Source: Aaosphaeria pasadenensis
Taxonomy: Eukaryota; Ascomycota; Dothideomycetes; Pleosporales
Length of the DNA: 64,000 bases
Reading direction: 5' to 3'
Assembly: GCA_022813625.1 (NCBI GenBank)
Contig: JAKLMB010000004.1
Location: forward strand, 558,001 to 622,000
Shown: one piece after another, positions 1 through 12,323 of the stretch
Position numbering within the stretch: position 1 is the first letter of the stretch
Layout: every line of letters starts with the position of its first letter
Program-made: the position numbers and the translations under genes
Notes under the pieces: model-generated
Databases searched by the model: none
What the model saw: only the letters and a program-made list of their open reading frames with translations
Told to the model about the DNA's origin: nothing

Positions 1-570
1 CCTTTATTCCTAAAAGAAAAGGCAACAAAACAGCCAACCAATGGAAAAGTAAGGAAGGATAATGGAAGACATAGGGAAGAGAAGACTGCGTGAAGATGGA
101 ACAATCGGAGAGAACGAATCACGAAAGTAAAGAGAAAGGGAATGTAGCGGATAGGAAAGGTGAATAGGGGAAAGCAGGGTATCGTATCTAATCATCAGCA
201 CAACCGCCACCATGAGGCGGGCCGGAAAGGAAAAACCCGCTGGAGGGCATGCCAACCCCCTTTCAAGATACATTACCGTTTACTTCTTCTTTTGCGTTTT
301 CAGGTTGCTGTTAATGATTGATTGATTGATTTCGTGTTTCATTGTTTTTCTTTGGTTTTTTTGGGGGTTGACTCCCTCTAGGGGGTTGATTGGGAAGGTG
401 TGTAGGTGGGACATGATGTTGATGTTGATGTGTAGTGGTGAGTCGGTGTTCGTGATTGTGAGGATAGGTGGAATGTGAACGGAATGATGGTGATAAAGGA
501 AAGACGTAGAAACCGCACCCCGCGAAGGGAATATTCTTACAAGAATGTGAGACGTATTCAGGCGTATTCT
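1..570. other. gene-free left edge
   Basis: No coding region is recognised. It is the 3' flank of the AAA gene on the minus strand. It holds short tandem repeats: TGAT units at about 315-332 and GATGTT units at about 415-432. Confidence 0.6.
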
Positions 571-2471
571 TTACTTCTCGTCGTCATCATCATCGTCCTT
601 CTTCCCCTCCACAGTCTCGACCTCGACCTCCCTCTCGATGTTCCCCTTGCGATCGCGCGTCGTGAACTTATACTTCCCGCCGTCCCATAGGTCCTTGAAC
701 GTAAGCTCCTTGGTGCGACCCAAGCTCTCGATGTCGCCGATGCGGTCGAGCGTGGCCTCGAGGAAGTCCTCGAACCCGTCCGCGGAGCAGATCTCGTTGA
801 ACGCGCGCTGCATGGGCACTGAGTCCGCCCGCACCATGGCGTGCGAGTCGATGGCGAAGATGGACAGGTCGTGGTGCTGGCGGATGAAATCGGCGCGCGT
901 CATGATGTAGCGAGCCTCGTGGAGAGGGAATTCGGGGAGAATGTGGCCGCGCTGTGGATCGTAGGTGGATTCCATCTGCGTGTATTTTTTGTGTAGGGCT
1001 AGGGCGAGGACCATGGCTGTGGACTTTAATGGGGGATCCCGTTAGTTTCAATGATTGAGGGGAAAGAGAATATGTCAAAACTTACTGCGTACTTCTGCTG
1101 GTCCATGACGTCGTCGTCCATCTCCTTGCCGAGGATGCCGCAGTTGTTGAGGAACCAGGTCTTCTCCATGTGGCAGATGTGGTCGCACATGTTGATCATG
1201 TCCTGCGCCTTGGCGACGCGGTTCAAGAAGGTGAGACGGCCTCCTATCTTGTCGTACACCTCCTCGAGCACCTTGAACTCGGTCTGCTCGCGGAAGTACT
1301 TCATGCGGTAGTTTCGCAGCGCCTGGATTGCGCGGTCCTTGGGCAGATCCTTGACCTGTGTGACCTCCATCCTGGTCGCGTGCTGCTTGAGCCGCTCGTA
1401 CACCCAGTACTTGTCCGAGTTGATGATGACGGTCGCGAGGTTGGACGCTGCCCACTGCTCTGCCCGCTGCTGGATCAGCTCGATCAAATCCCGGCCGTCC
1501 TCGTCGTCGCGGAGGAGATGCGCCTGGTTGATGATGAGGATCAGAGGCTTTCCGCCTCTTTCCCGGCGCCTTAGGGCAACCTTTTCGAGCTTGTTGAACG
1601 CACGCTCGATGTCGAGGAGCGCGGATGCGTCACGTGGTCCCCGAATGGAGAAGAGTGCACCGATGTTGTCCTCGTGGAATTCAAAGTCCAGGCACCGGCC
1701 GAGTCTAATGCGGAAGAGCTCTAGGTCGGCGTGGGCTTCGACCATGGAGACGCCCTCGCCATCGATTTTGGACATGGCATCGATTAGCATCGAGCTCTTG
1801 CCCGTCCCCTTCTCGCCAATGAGCAGGTGGTAGCGTCCCTTGTCGTGTCCGCTGACGATCTTATCGATTCTGGCCTGTTCCTCGCGGGGGATCCACCGGT
1901 CGTACTCAGCTTCGTCATTTAGTCCTGGAATGTCTCCTTTCGCCCCAGCGTGGTCACGATGTGGGATTCCCTTCCCGGTCGCGGCGAGCTCCAGCACGGG
2001 ATCGCCTGGGCGGAAGGCGTTCTCCATCTTCTCTAGCACCATGTACTTGTAGTATCTGGTGTAGCTATAGCCGACCAGACCTAGAATGAAGATGGATGCT
2101 CCCGTCGTGGCGGCGGATTCGAACATCTTGAACGCGGTGCCTTTCCACTTGGCCCTGGGATCGTCGCCGCCCTTCTTCGACCCTTTCTTCCCTCCCTCTT
2201 CCTCCTCTTCATGCACATTTTCAGTGGCGTCATCAATTGGATTCGGAGTGTCGTTTCCTGGTGTCGGGGGTCCGGATTGGCCAGTGATGCTGCGCGCGAG
2301 CTGATGAGGTTGCGTGCGCGATAAACTGCGTCCAGGGAAAGACCGAGGTGTCCGGGCTGACAACAAGCAGGGACGTGGTTGCAGGAACTGGGACTGGGAC
2401 AGGAAGCGGCGGCCAGCGCATCGTGCTTGAGAGATAGGAACGTTCCTGGATAGAGGTCGTAACATAGACAT
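571..2471 (-). CDS. mitochondrial AAA-type P-loop ATPase with C-terminal winged-helix region
   Basis: Two exons, 2471..1086 and 1023..571, joined by a 62-nt GT-AG intron; 611 aa. The N-terminus is rich in Arg and Ser with few acids, like a mitochondrial presequence. A hydrophobic stretch near residues 116-137 could anchor it in the inner membrane. A Walker A motif (GEKGTGKSS) lies near residue 218. The Walker B position reads LILIINQAH near residue 310, with no classical Asp-Glu pair, as I recall for this fungal family. The C-terminal exon would carry the winged-helix region and ends in a run of Asp and Lys. The acceptor TTAAAG was chosen because it keeps the frame; the nearer CACAG would not. 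The family is known only as fungal AAA proteins; the substrate is unknown. The N-terminal ATG at 2471 is followed two codons later by a second ATG. Confidence 0.8.
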
Positions 2472-4193
2472 TATTTCTAATTTTCACGGGAGATCCGGTA
2501 CAGTGGGTGGGATGTGCGCATTCGAATTATTCAGAGATACAGACGGGGTACAGCACGGTACGGTACGGCACGGTTGCGCGTGGGTGGCTGCTGCGTTGCG
2601 ATGGGCACGTGTCAACAGTCTCCAGGCGATTGCGGATTTGTTCAGAGGAGTAGAAGATGGAGAAGAGACGAAAGAAGGAATTGCTGTATGAATGAATGAA
2701 TTGATGAATGAATTGACCGAGGAGAAGAAAAGGATAGTCAAATGAATGGAAATGAGAAGAGTGGTCGATTTGAAAGAGGTGGGAGAATTAGGAGATTAAG
2801 GTTAGTTAGGACGAGATGCGAGATGTGGAATCTTGCCGCCAATCTCCTCCTGCTCTTTGCTGTCCTCAGCAGCTTCCGTGGATACTGTGTACTGTGTAGG
2901 CAGAGGGAGGTAGGTAGTCGGCAGTCAGTTAGTTACTCGTAGCTAATGGTCTCTCATCTCCCTCTCATCTCAGGAGGTTTCTCTAGGCCGAGGCCAGTGC
3001 GCGAGTTCTTTTCTTGTGTTGGCATCTTCTTTCTATGGTGACCTGTGATTGGTAGGATTAGTCTATGTGGCCATGACACGGTGGTCTCGTGTGATTGGTG
3101 CATTGTGTCTAGTAGTGATCATGGGGGAGAAGCAGTCAAAAGTCTCATGTAAAGAAGAAGTAAGAAAGAGAAGAACAACGACCGTCAGAATAAGAGTAAA
3201 AATAGAGGATAAGGTGCTGATTTAAGGCTCTTAGGTTTATTAACAAATCACCGGCAACCATATCCGATTCAAACACACTTGACTGAGTGACTGGGCTGGG
3301 GTACGTGGGCGATTGATTATGCATTGTTTGGGGGCCAATCGATCTTCCGTACTATCCGCCTTCCGAGGTCTCGTACGGTATGTGACTACAACTACAGTGT
3401 ATGTAGTTACACAGTAGTTACGTAGTTACTATGTTAGGCAGGAGTTGCCTGTAGGACATTGATAAATACGCATGATATAATGATGATTGTACAAGTAAAT
3501 GCCTGTACCCGGATCCGGATATAGTAGTACTGGACATCCTCGGAAGTATACTTGTTCCGATGAGGACCTATGTTCCTAGTACACAGCATGTGTATGCTTG
3601 TACAACTCTCATTGAGGAACAGCCGACAATTGCAGTGAAGGGCCCATTCATTCTATCTGTCTATCATCTGAGAACGAATTGATGCTACAAGTCTATGGTA
3701 AGTACTCATTATTACTTGATGACATATGGGTCAACTGTAACTGATGACGTGAAAAAGAATTAATGAGGCGATCAAGAATTTGCGGGTGGTCACGGGAGGA
3801 ATATAGTGATCTAAGGTTCCTAATCAGGGTTAGCGCCACACAGCTAAACGGCTTGGACCCGGTCCGGTTGAGTCGATTATTTTCTGTTTCGTCAAAAAGT
3901 TTTACTGGCAGGTCAAGTCTCGTTTTGTATGGGACAAACGGAAAACCAACGAACGAGTAGACATCAAGGACCTTGACATACCGCCTTCTTCTTAGCTCTT
4001 TCTACTCTCTCACACATCCAATCTTCCTACCTTCTCCTCCTCCTCTTCCCAATTGTACACTCATGATACTACTCCTCCTTCCTTTGTATTCTATCGTCTG
4101 AGCTGGAGTCATTCTTTTTTCTATCCAATTCTTCTCTGCCTCTCCCACCCGTCCCCTCCATTTTGACACTTTGCCGACGCCCACCTCCGCATC
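2472..4193. other. divergent intergenic region between AAA gene and CLU1
   Basis: No gene is seen in 1.7 kb. It should hold both promoters. It contains GAATGAATT repeats near 2690-2715, a GTAGTTAC-rich segment near 3395-3440, and the pyrimidine tract listed separately. Confidence 0.5.
3983..4050 (+). promoter_or_regulatory. CT-rich core promoter tract of CLU1
   Basis: An almost uninterrupted C/T run on the plus strand lies about 145-210 bp upstream of the CLU1 ATG at 4194. Pyrimidine tracts of this kind are common next to transcription starts of strongly expressed filamentous-fungal genes. The transcription start itself is inferred, not seen. Confidence 0.4.
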
Positions 4194-7100
4194 ATGTCCG
4201 CTAGCAAGAATGACGCTTCCACCTCTGGTGAGCTTTTTCCGTCTCCACCCACTCCCACCGCCTCGGCGATCCATTTTGCCTCCATCTGGTCACCTCAATC
4301 GCAATTAAAACACACGCTTGTGTCGCGTGCTCAACTTGGAGTGGTGTAATGACTGACAAACAATGTTCAGAGGTAGCGAAGCCCGCCGCTTCGGAACAGC
4401 CCACCAACGGCCAGGGTTCCGAGAACGAGCAACCCGCGGAAAATGGTGACGGTCAACATGTCGACAGTATGCTCAATGGCTTCAATAATATTGCCCCATA
4501 CCATAAACTCACATGGCGCCAGATGTCTTCCAATTGACCATCAAGCTCCCCCATGAGCCCTTCACAACGACCACTATGGTACGTTCCTTGTCTCCGAATT
4601 GAAAACGGGAAGGAGGGTTGCACACGGTACAATATCTAACATTACACATAGGTCTCGACACAAGAGCAAGTGCAGGACCTCCGCCAGTCTATCATCGAGC
4701 AGCCGCAGACCTTCCAGTACTCTTGCTTCCATCTCGAACACAATGGGCAGCGCATCAACGACTTCGTCGAGCTCTCGGACATTCCCGACCTCAAACCTGA
4801 TTCCGAGTTGACCCTTGTGGAGGATCCATACACAGAGAAGGAGGCACGAATGCACGTCATCCGCGTTCGAGAATTGGTTGGAGCTGCTGGCGATCGCACC
4901 GATGCGCTGCAGGGTATCTCCGCTGGTTTGTCCCTCCATGATACCATTGGAGCCGAGACCAGCGAACCCACCCAGTCGCCGCTGTCCGAGTACGACTTCA
5001 AGGCACCGGGGGTTGTCAAGACTCTCCTGCCACCTACACAAGAGCCTGCTCCCAAGACCGTTAGGTCGATCGCTGTTTCCTCATGGAATCCGCCACCATA
5101 TAACCTTCGACAGAAGGGACATCTTCTCTACCTGGTAGTCACCACGGCCGAGAATGACCAGTACCAGATCACCGCCCATGTCGGTGGGTTCTTCGTCAAC
5201 AAGTCTTCCAACCAAAAGTTCGATCCTTTCCCCCGCCAGGCGCCCAGGGATCATTCTGCACACTCCCTGCTCAATGTCCTCTCCCAGATCTCTCCATCAT
5301 TCGATTCAGCATTCCAGTCATTGCTTGAGCACAATGCTAAGAAGGACCTTCTTACCATCTTCCAGCTTTCCAACGCCATTCCCGCCAACCCTTGGGTGGT
5401 TCCTGCCTCCACCGTATCTCCCTCCGCACACCAAGCGGATTTGGGACGGACGCAGGAGACCTATTTGATCTCCGGTGTGGATAGCACCGAGACATTACGT
5501 GACTGGAACGAGGAGTTCCAATCCACCAGGGAAATGCAAAAGGAGGCAGTCCAGGATCGTGTCTTCCGGGAACGACTCACCTCGAAGCTCTTCGCTGATT
5601 ACAACGATGCTGCCACTCGCGGTGCCATGCTTGTGGCTCGGGGCGAGATTGCTCCTCTCAACCCCACTGAGGCTAAGGATGCACAGATCTTCGTGTATAA
5701 CAACATCTTCTACTCCTTCGGCGCTGATGGTGTCGGTACTTTCGGCACTGAGGGTGGTGATGAGGCTGCCCGTGTCGCCGTCGGTAAAGATGTTGTGGGT
5801 GTCCGCGCCGTGAACAACCTTGATATCCCTGGCCTCTTCACTTCCGGTACCGTTGTTGTTGACTACCTTGGCAAGCGTATTGTCGGTCAAAGCATCGTTC
5901 CGGGTATCTTCAAGCAGCGTGACCCTGGTGAGCACCAGATTGACTATGGCGCAGTCGAGGGCAAGGAGATCGTTGCAGACGACAAGTCATTCATCCCGCT
6001 GTTCGAGCAATTGTCGAAGGCGTTGCGTGTTAAGAAGCATCCTGTGTGGGACAAGGACAATGTCCGCCACGAGTTGGAGGGCAGTGTCGAGACCAAGGGT
6101 CTCATCGGTACCGATGGAAGACGCTATGCTCTGGACCTGTACCGACTCACCCCCTTGGACGTGGCCTGGATCGAGGAGCACTGGAGCGAACCATCCAAGG
6201 AGGGAGAGCCTAAGTCTGGAGACAAAGATTACCCCCACAGGATGGCGACTCTCCGCCCTGAATTGGTCGAGTCTTTCTGGCGAGTAAAGCTGCGAGAGTA
6301 CGTTAACAACGAGCTTGCCAGGAAGAAGGCGGAGAAGGAGAAGGCAAAGGAGGAGGAAAGTGATTCTGATGACTCTGAAGAGAGCTCAGATGAGGATTCC
6401 GAGGAGGACTCGGACGAGGACTCTGACGAGGAATCTGATGAGGAAGAGAAGAAAGAGAAGGAGGCGAAGAAGGAGAAAAAGAGGAAGGAGAAGGAGGCGA
6501 AGAAGGCTGCCGAAGCCGCAGAGCAAGACCGTGTGGATGTTTCCGGCTTCCAGTTCGCCTTGAACCCTGACGTTTTCTCCGGACAACAGCCCCAATCTGA
6601 CGAGGATAAGGCAGCATGGGCTAAAGATGAGGCCGAAGTGCGAGCTGCCTGTGCTCATCTCTTGACCGACATTGTTCCCAAACTGATCCAGGAACTCAAG
6701 GATGGCGAGGTCGGATTCCCAATGGATGGCCAGTCTTTGAGCTCTTTGCTCCACAAGCGTGGTGTCAACCTTCGATACCTCGGAAAGATCGCCGAGCTCT
6801 CCGATAAGGAGGATCCTCGTCTCCAAGCATTGAAGCGTCTCGTAGTCCAAGAGATGATTGCTCGCGGCTACAAGCATTTCGCAAACTCAAAGTTGCGCAA
6901 CGTTGCTCCGCCATTTGCTGCTGCCGCCAACGCCCATCTCCTTAACTGCTTGCTTGGAGGGGAGGTCAGCGCCAAACCTGTCGCTGAGATCGACTCGACC
7001 CTGAGGTCCATCTACCCCGAGGTCGACTTCAGCTTCGAAAAGCTGACTCCGGAGACTTTGAGGAAGGAAGTCAAGGCCCAGGTTGCCCTTCGCTACCGCT

Positions 7101-8377
7101 ACAACCTTGGTGAGACATGGGTTGAGCCTGGCAAGCAGCTTCAACTCCTCCGTGAGGTTTCTCTCAAGTTGGGCCTGCAGTTGGAGGCCAAGAGCTATGC
7201 ATTCACCAAGGAGGCTCTAGCAGCTAACGGCGCTGTCAACGGCACTGCCGCCCCTGCTGCCGCAAGCAACAGCAACACTAACGGCAACACTTCTGGTGGT
7301 AGCAAGAAGAAGGGCAAGAAGAGCTCCCCTGCACGCGCTGAGAGTCCTGTCGCCCCTCTTGCGGTCCAGACCTTCCACGCCGATGACATCCTCAACATCG
7401 TTCCTGTCGTCAAGGAAGCTTCGCCTAGGAGCTTACTCGCTGAGGAGGCCTTGGAAGCTGGCCGCCTCTCTGTCGGGCAGGACCAGAAGGAGCTTGGCCA
7501 GGAGTTGCTTCTGGAATCTCTTTCATTGCACGAGCAGATCTACGGTGTTCTCCACCCCGAGGTAGCCCGTGCATACCACACCTTGTCCAACATGCTCTAT
7601 AACTTGGACGATAAGGCCGCGGCTGTCGAGCTAGCACACAAGGCTGTCATTGTCTCGGAGCGAACTCTTGGTGTTGACCACACAGACACCGTCTTGAGCT
7701 ATCTTAACCTTGGACTTTTCGAACACGCCAACGGCAACACACAAGGAGCCTTGACCTACGTGCGCCACGCCCTTGAATTGTGGAAGATCATCTACGGTCC
7801 TGACCATCCGGACTCGATCACCACCATCAACAATGCTGCCGTCATGCTCCAGTCGATGAAGCTGTACCACGAATCGCGAGTGTGGTTCGAGGCCTCTCTC
7901 GCCATCTGCGAAGAGGTTTCTGGCAAGAACTCCATCAACACTGCCACGCTTCTGTTCCAGCTTTCCCAAGCTTTGGCTCTGGACAAGGATATGCGTGCTG
8001 CCGTCAACCGCATGCGCGAGTCTTACAACATCTTCAAGGAGGTTCTTGGAGCGGAAGACCGTAACACCAAGGAGGCCGAGCATTGGTTGGAGCAGCTTAC
8101 CCAGAGCGCTGTCAGCCAGGCGAAGCAGCTGCAGGATATCCAGAAGGGTCGTTTGCGCCGTGTGCAGATTGGCCGGACCGGACTACGACCACAGGCTCCC
8201 GTTGGACAGACTGCTGCGGAGGTTACAACGACGTCACGTACACGACCTGGTACTGGCGGCGTTGACCAGCGCAGCATTGATGAGCTCCTTAAATATATCG
8301 AAGGAGGTGACACTCCTAAGAAGAGCACCAAGAAGGGCCCCACGAACCCTAAGAGACGGACACAGAAAGCCAACTAG
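4194..8377 (+). CDS. CLU1: clustered mitochondria protein CLU1/CluA (eIF3-associated)
   Basis: Four exons: 4194..4227, 4371..4466, 4523..4578 and 4652..8377; 1303 aa, close to the usual fungal length. The CLU family binds mRNAs of nuclear-encoded mitochondrial proteins, associates with eIF3, and keeps mitochondria from clumping. The N-terminal ubiquitin-like part includes the stretch FQLTIKLPHEP. The CLU domain spans about residues 360-610. A highly acidic then Lys-rich insert follows (about 625-685), then the eIF3 p135-like region. TPR repeats span about 1010-1155, with repeated HP-E and HPDS turns. The tail is basic. The first three exons were found by joining short reading frames at GT-AG sites to restore the known N-terminal order. 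The second intron (4467..4522, GTATGC donor) is the least certain join. Confidence 0.93.
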
Positions 8378-9564
8378 GTCCAATAACTTCCTAATCATTT
8401 CAACTGATCAAACAAAACATAGTCTTACGAGACGAACTAGATTTTGTTGATCTCATTACGGCCGTAGATGAAATAAGAATGTGGGTAAAAGGTATCGCGG
8501 TTGTACACTACTTATGACGTTACTCTCTTTCGCGATGATGATGGATTTCCTTCTGACGCTTCGAGTTTTGTATATGCATTGTCATCTCCAATCATCATTT
8601 ATTTGGTGGAAAAATTTGGTTCGGTCATTTCTATCTTTTCTTGTTTCCGTCACGTCTTTTTTCTTCCCATTGCATGACAACTGCGGACCATGCGTTTACG
8701 AGAGCTTGCATACTCTTTACAAACAAAAGCATGGAGTAGAGGGTCTGTAACTGGTTGGCTGGCCTTTGTTCTTTTATATTAGCGGTGCCTTCCTTCACGA
8801 TTATTAGATTATGGTCTGGTGGGTGGTGGGTTGGTCGGTCTGGGGTTGGGCAAGCATGGATGGGATGGGGTGCGGTGGGCAAAAACAAAAAAGTGATAGA
8901 ACAGGTCTTCACCTGTGTGTACCAAAACAAAAGAATTTCCCCTCTTCTCGACCATTGCATGATTTCCAAGAACTCTATGACAATTTAAACTACGAAGGGA
9001 TGTTAAGATTAGAAAACTCCTTAGGTTCTGGACGAGTGACGTTGACTTTGGTTGAGATATTAGTTCCAGAACGGGACTAGCCTACTACGAAAAGACCGAA
9101 AAGAGCGAACACATCATACAATGACCAAGAACACACTGCTCCATTGCTGGATTTTGAGATCACACCAAATAATCCATATTTTTACAAAAACAAGAAGAAT
9201 TCAGTTGAATATTCTGACAGAACCCACGATTCGATTATCCATTTATGCAAACTCAATCAAAACAGTGACAAAGTTTCTACGCTCGGCTCGGACAATTCCG
9301 AATACACCGAGCAAGGCGCACCGTGCTATAATCTTACGACCGAGCATATTCCAACGTCGTGACGCATTTTTCCTCCTCCCATTGTCAGAAATCCAACAAA
9401 CAATTCATTCTCGTACTCTCAAGCTATCAAGGAAGAGAGACACGGAGGTTTCGGATCAGGCCAATTGAAAGCACGAAGTTCTCAAAACATCGACATATCA
9501 ATTCTCGACCCTTACGTTTTACATCCCATTCGGGAGCGATCACCAACAATCGACTGTCCCAAAA
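8378..9564. other. intergenic, CLU1 3' flank and promoter of Zn2Cys6 gene
   Basis: No gene is recognised. Several short open frames (for example 9121..9468) have no family features and look like chance. The last 450 bp would be the leader of the regulator gene. Confidence 0.5.
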
Positions 9565-12323
9565 ATGGAAACCCAACAACAGCAACAGCAACAACAGCCA
9601 CTACCACCGATACAAGTCCAAGTAACGGACTCAAACCGCCCCACGAAGCGCCGGCGCCCAGCGCTGTCGTGCGTGGAATGTCGCAGGCGGAAGGTGAAGT
9701 GCGATCGCCAGCGGCCGTGCGGGCCATGCGTGAGGACTAAGTCGGAGAGCTGTACGTATAAGACTTTGCCCCCTAAGCGCGGTGAGGTGAGCGGTAATAG
9801 GGCGCGTAGTGGATCGGCTGGGGAGGAAGGGGTAGATATGTTCCCGGGTGGTGGAGGTCACGGTGTTCGGTCTTTTGGGGGGCTAGGACCGAGGGAGATG
9901 GATGGTACGGTGAATTCGTATACGGTGCAGGATGGCGAAGTTGCATTGATGCTTGGAAGAGGGGATGGGGGTTTTGCGAGCCAACCAGCTTCTTCCTCAT
10001 TGTCATTACCTGCAGATGCTTTGAACATGCAAGCATTGGCGGATAAGATCAGGGACTTGGAAGGCAAGTTGCATAGCCTGACCAACAGTCCTCCTCCTTC
10101 TACTACTACTACTACTACTGCCGGGGTAAAGAGTGGAGAGAGGATGGTCACGGCATTCTCGTCACACCACCCCACTCCCGTAACTCCGAACGGACAATTC
10201 GTCAAGTCGAAATTCTTTGGCGAGAGCCATTGGGTCAACTGCATTGAGCCTGTAAGTGACTGCTACCAGACCTTTCACCGGATTAATGAAGGGAAACTAA
10301 CGTCAGTGATAAGTATGAAGCGTTGGGTAAGTCCTTCACGAATGTCAATCCGCAGAGCAACAGGACCGAAGTCAATACATCGTCTGAACTATACTACGCC
10401 CTGCTGGAGTGCAAAAGGCTTGCCCGTCTGATCAAAGGCGCAAGGCTGGCTGTCGTTCAACCTTCAGTGTCGGACCTCCCTTCCACGCTGCCCCCAAAGG
10501 ATGTGTGTGACAAGCTCGTTAGGGGATATATCCGGACCTTCGAGTCCATCTTCAGAGTTCTCCACATCCCTACGTTCCTCGCAGAGTATGAGAAGTTCTG
10601 GGAGGATAAGTCTGCCGCGAAGCCTTCCGTGTTGATGAAGGTCATCCTTGTCTGTGCCATCGGCGTACCGTTCTACACTGGCGAAGACAAAGGACGCCTC
10701 CGCGCAGCCTGCACAAGATGGATCCACGCAGCTGAGGGATGGCTCAACGGGCCGCACGGAAAATCTAGATTGAACCTCACGGGCGTCCAGATCCATATTT
10801 TGCTCCTCCAGGCGAGGCAGATGTGCTGTGTAGACGGCGACCTGATCTGGATATCTGCGGGTGCACTGCTGCGCAGCGCGATGCATCTGGGCCTGCACCG
10901 CGAACCGACGCAGTTCCCGAAGATATCGGCATTTCATGTCGAGATGAGACGAAGGCTCTGGGCCACCATTCTAGAGCTCACGGTGCAGACGAGTTTGGAC
11001 ATCGGCATGCCGCCAACCCTCTCGGAGGATGACTACGACACTTTGCCGCCGAGCAACCTCAACGATGATCAGATGGACGACACCACGACTGAACTTCCGG
11101 CGACGCATCCCTGGACAACGGGTATCTGTACGGACACGACTCTGCAGCTCATGCTACTTGACTCCTTACCTCTACGGCTGCGGATAACCCGTCGGATTAA
11201 CAGTATCCGCACGCAGCTTTCATACGCAGAGACGCTCCGCCTGGGAACAACACTGATGAATATATGCCGTTCGAACCTCGAGCATCTCCTATCCCTTCAA
11301 GCCGCCATACTAACCGACTCTTCGACATCAAGACCATCGCCTTTCACAATTAAGCTCATCGATATATTCGTCCGTCGCTTCGTCCTCGCTCTCCATAGAC
11401 CTTTCTTCGGCCGCGCGGTAGACGAGCCAGAGTACCACTACTCCCGAAAGATATGTCTAGATACCTCTTTCATGCTCATAGCGCCACCATCCGCAGTCCC
11501 AGCATCAGCAACCTCTTCCGTGCCTTCCCATCCCCGAACCGTCGACGAGGTAGGGAATGTAGAAGAAGAGGGTCGCGACGACTACACAAACCACCTACAC
11601 CACGCCGTCGGTTTCCAAAAATGGTGTCTACTCTACAGCATCTCGACCATATACCTTGAAACCGTAAACCTCATCCACGAATTTCTATCCTCTCCTTACC
11701 CTCCAGCCACCACTTCGTCTTCCATACTCACTGCATCCACGTCCTCGCCCTCATCAACTGGCGTGCCGGAGCAGATCCGCACCCTCCTCTCGCACATCCG
11801 CGCCTCGTCCTCCCTCACGCTGTCTCGCGTCACGAACGGCGAGACGAACGCGAAGGGCGCTGTCTTCTGCGCGTGCAGCGTCGCGAGGATCGAGGGATTG
11901 ATGGCGGGGAAGTCGGAGGCGGAGATCGATGGGGAGGTGCTGAGGGCTGCGAGGTTGGCGATCGCGGAGTGCGATGCTGCGATGAGGAGGGCGTTCGTCG
12001 AGGAGGGGGGTGTGCTGGAGAAGGGGAAGGGGGAAGACGGGGGAGATGGACATACGGGGGAGGAGATTGGCGTGAGGGAAGGAGGTGGTGTTGGGTTTGT
12101 TGGGATGGGGCGTGAGGGGGAAGTTGCTGGTGGTGGGGATGGCGCGGAAGGAGGCTTCGAGGACTTGGTTAGGATGGAGGATATGGATTGGGAGACTCTC
12201 ATGCAGGACGAGAGTCTCGACTTCGGCTTCGGCTTCGAGACGAGTCCGCAAGGGCGTTGGATCTCGTCGCCGACGGCGCCGAGGGGCTGGAATGATGGTA
12301 TTCCTTGGGGCGGATGGGACTGA
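9565..12323 (+). CDS. Zn2Cys6 fungal transcription factor with MHR domain
   Basis: Two exons, 9565..10251 and 10314..12323, with a 62-nt intron (GTAAGT donor, CTAAC branch, acceptor TAAG); 898 aa. The start follows a poly-Gln run (residues 4-11). A binuclear zinc cluster has Cys at 36, 39, 46, 52, 55 and 63, preceded by a basic KRRRP nuclear-signal-like patch. A Thr run (ACT codons) lies near residue 180. The middle (about 290-650) matches the fungal_trans/MHR region, with typical segments such as YIRTFESIFRVLHIPTF and HLGLHREPTQFP. The C-terminus is Gly/Glu-rich and low in complexity, followed by an acidic WETLMQDESLDFGF patch that could activate transcription. The target genes are unknown; the next genes downstream are a permease and an amine oxidase, 2.4 kb away. 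Confidence 0.88.

Noticed and set aside
6303..6617. Minus-strand and shifted plus-strand frames over the acidic region of CLU1
   Set aside because: Arg/Pro- or Leu-rich shadows of the repetitive GAG/GAC codons in the real gene.
9121..9468. 115-codon plus-strand open frame before the Zn2Cys6 gene
   Set aside because: No domain, no sensible composition, and it lies in the expected promoter/leader of the next gene.
10323..10351. A second intron in the Zn2Cys6 gene (GTAAGT...CGCAG)
   Set aside because: Its length (29 nt) is too short, and reading through gives the conserved order into NRTEVNTSSELY.
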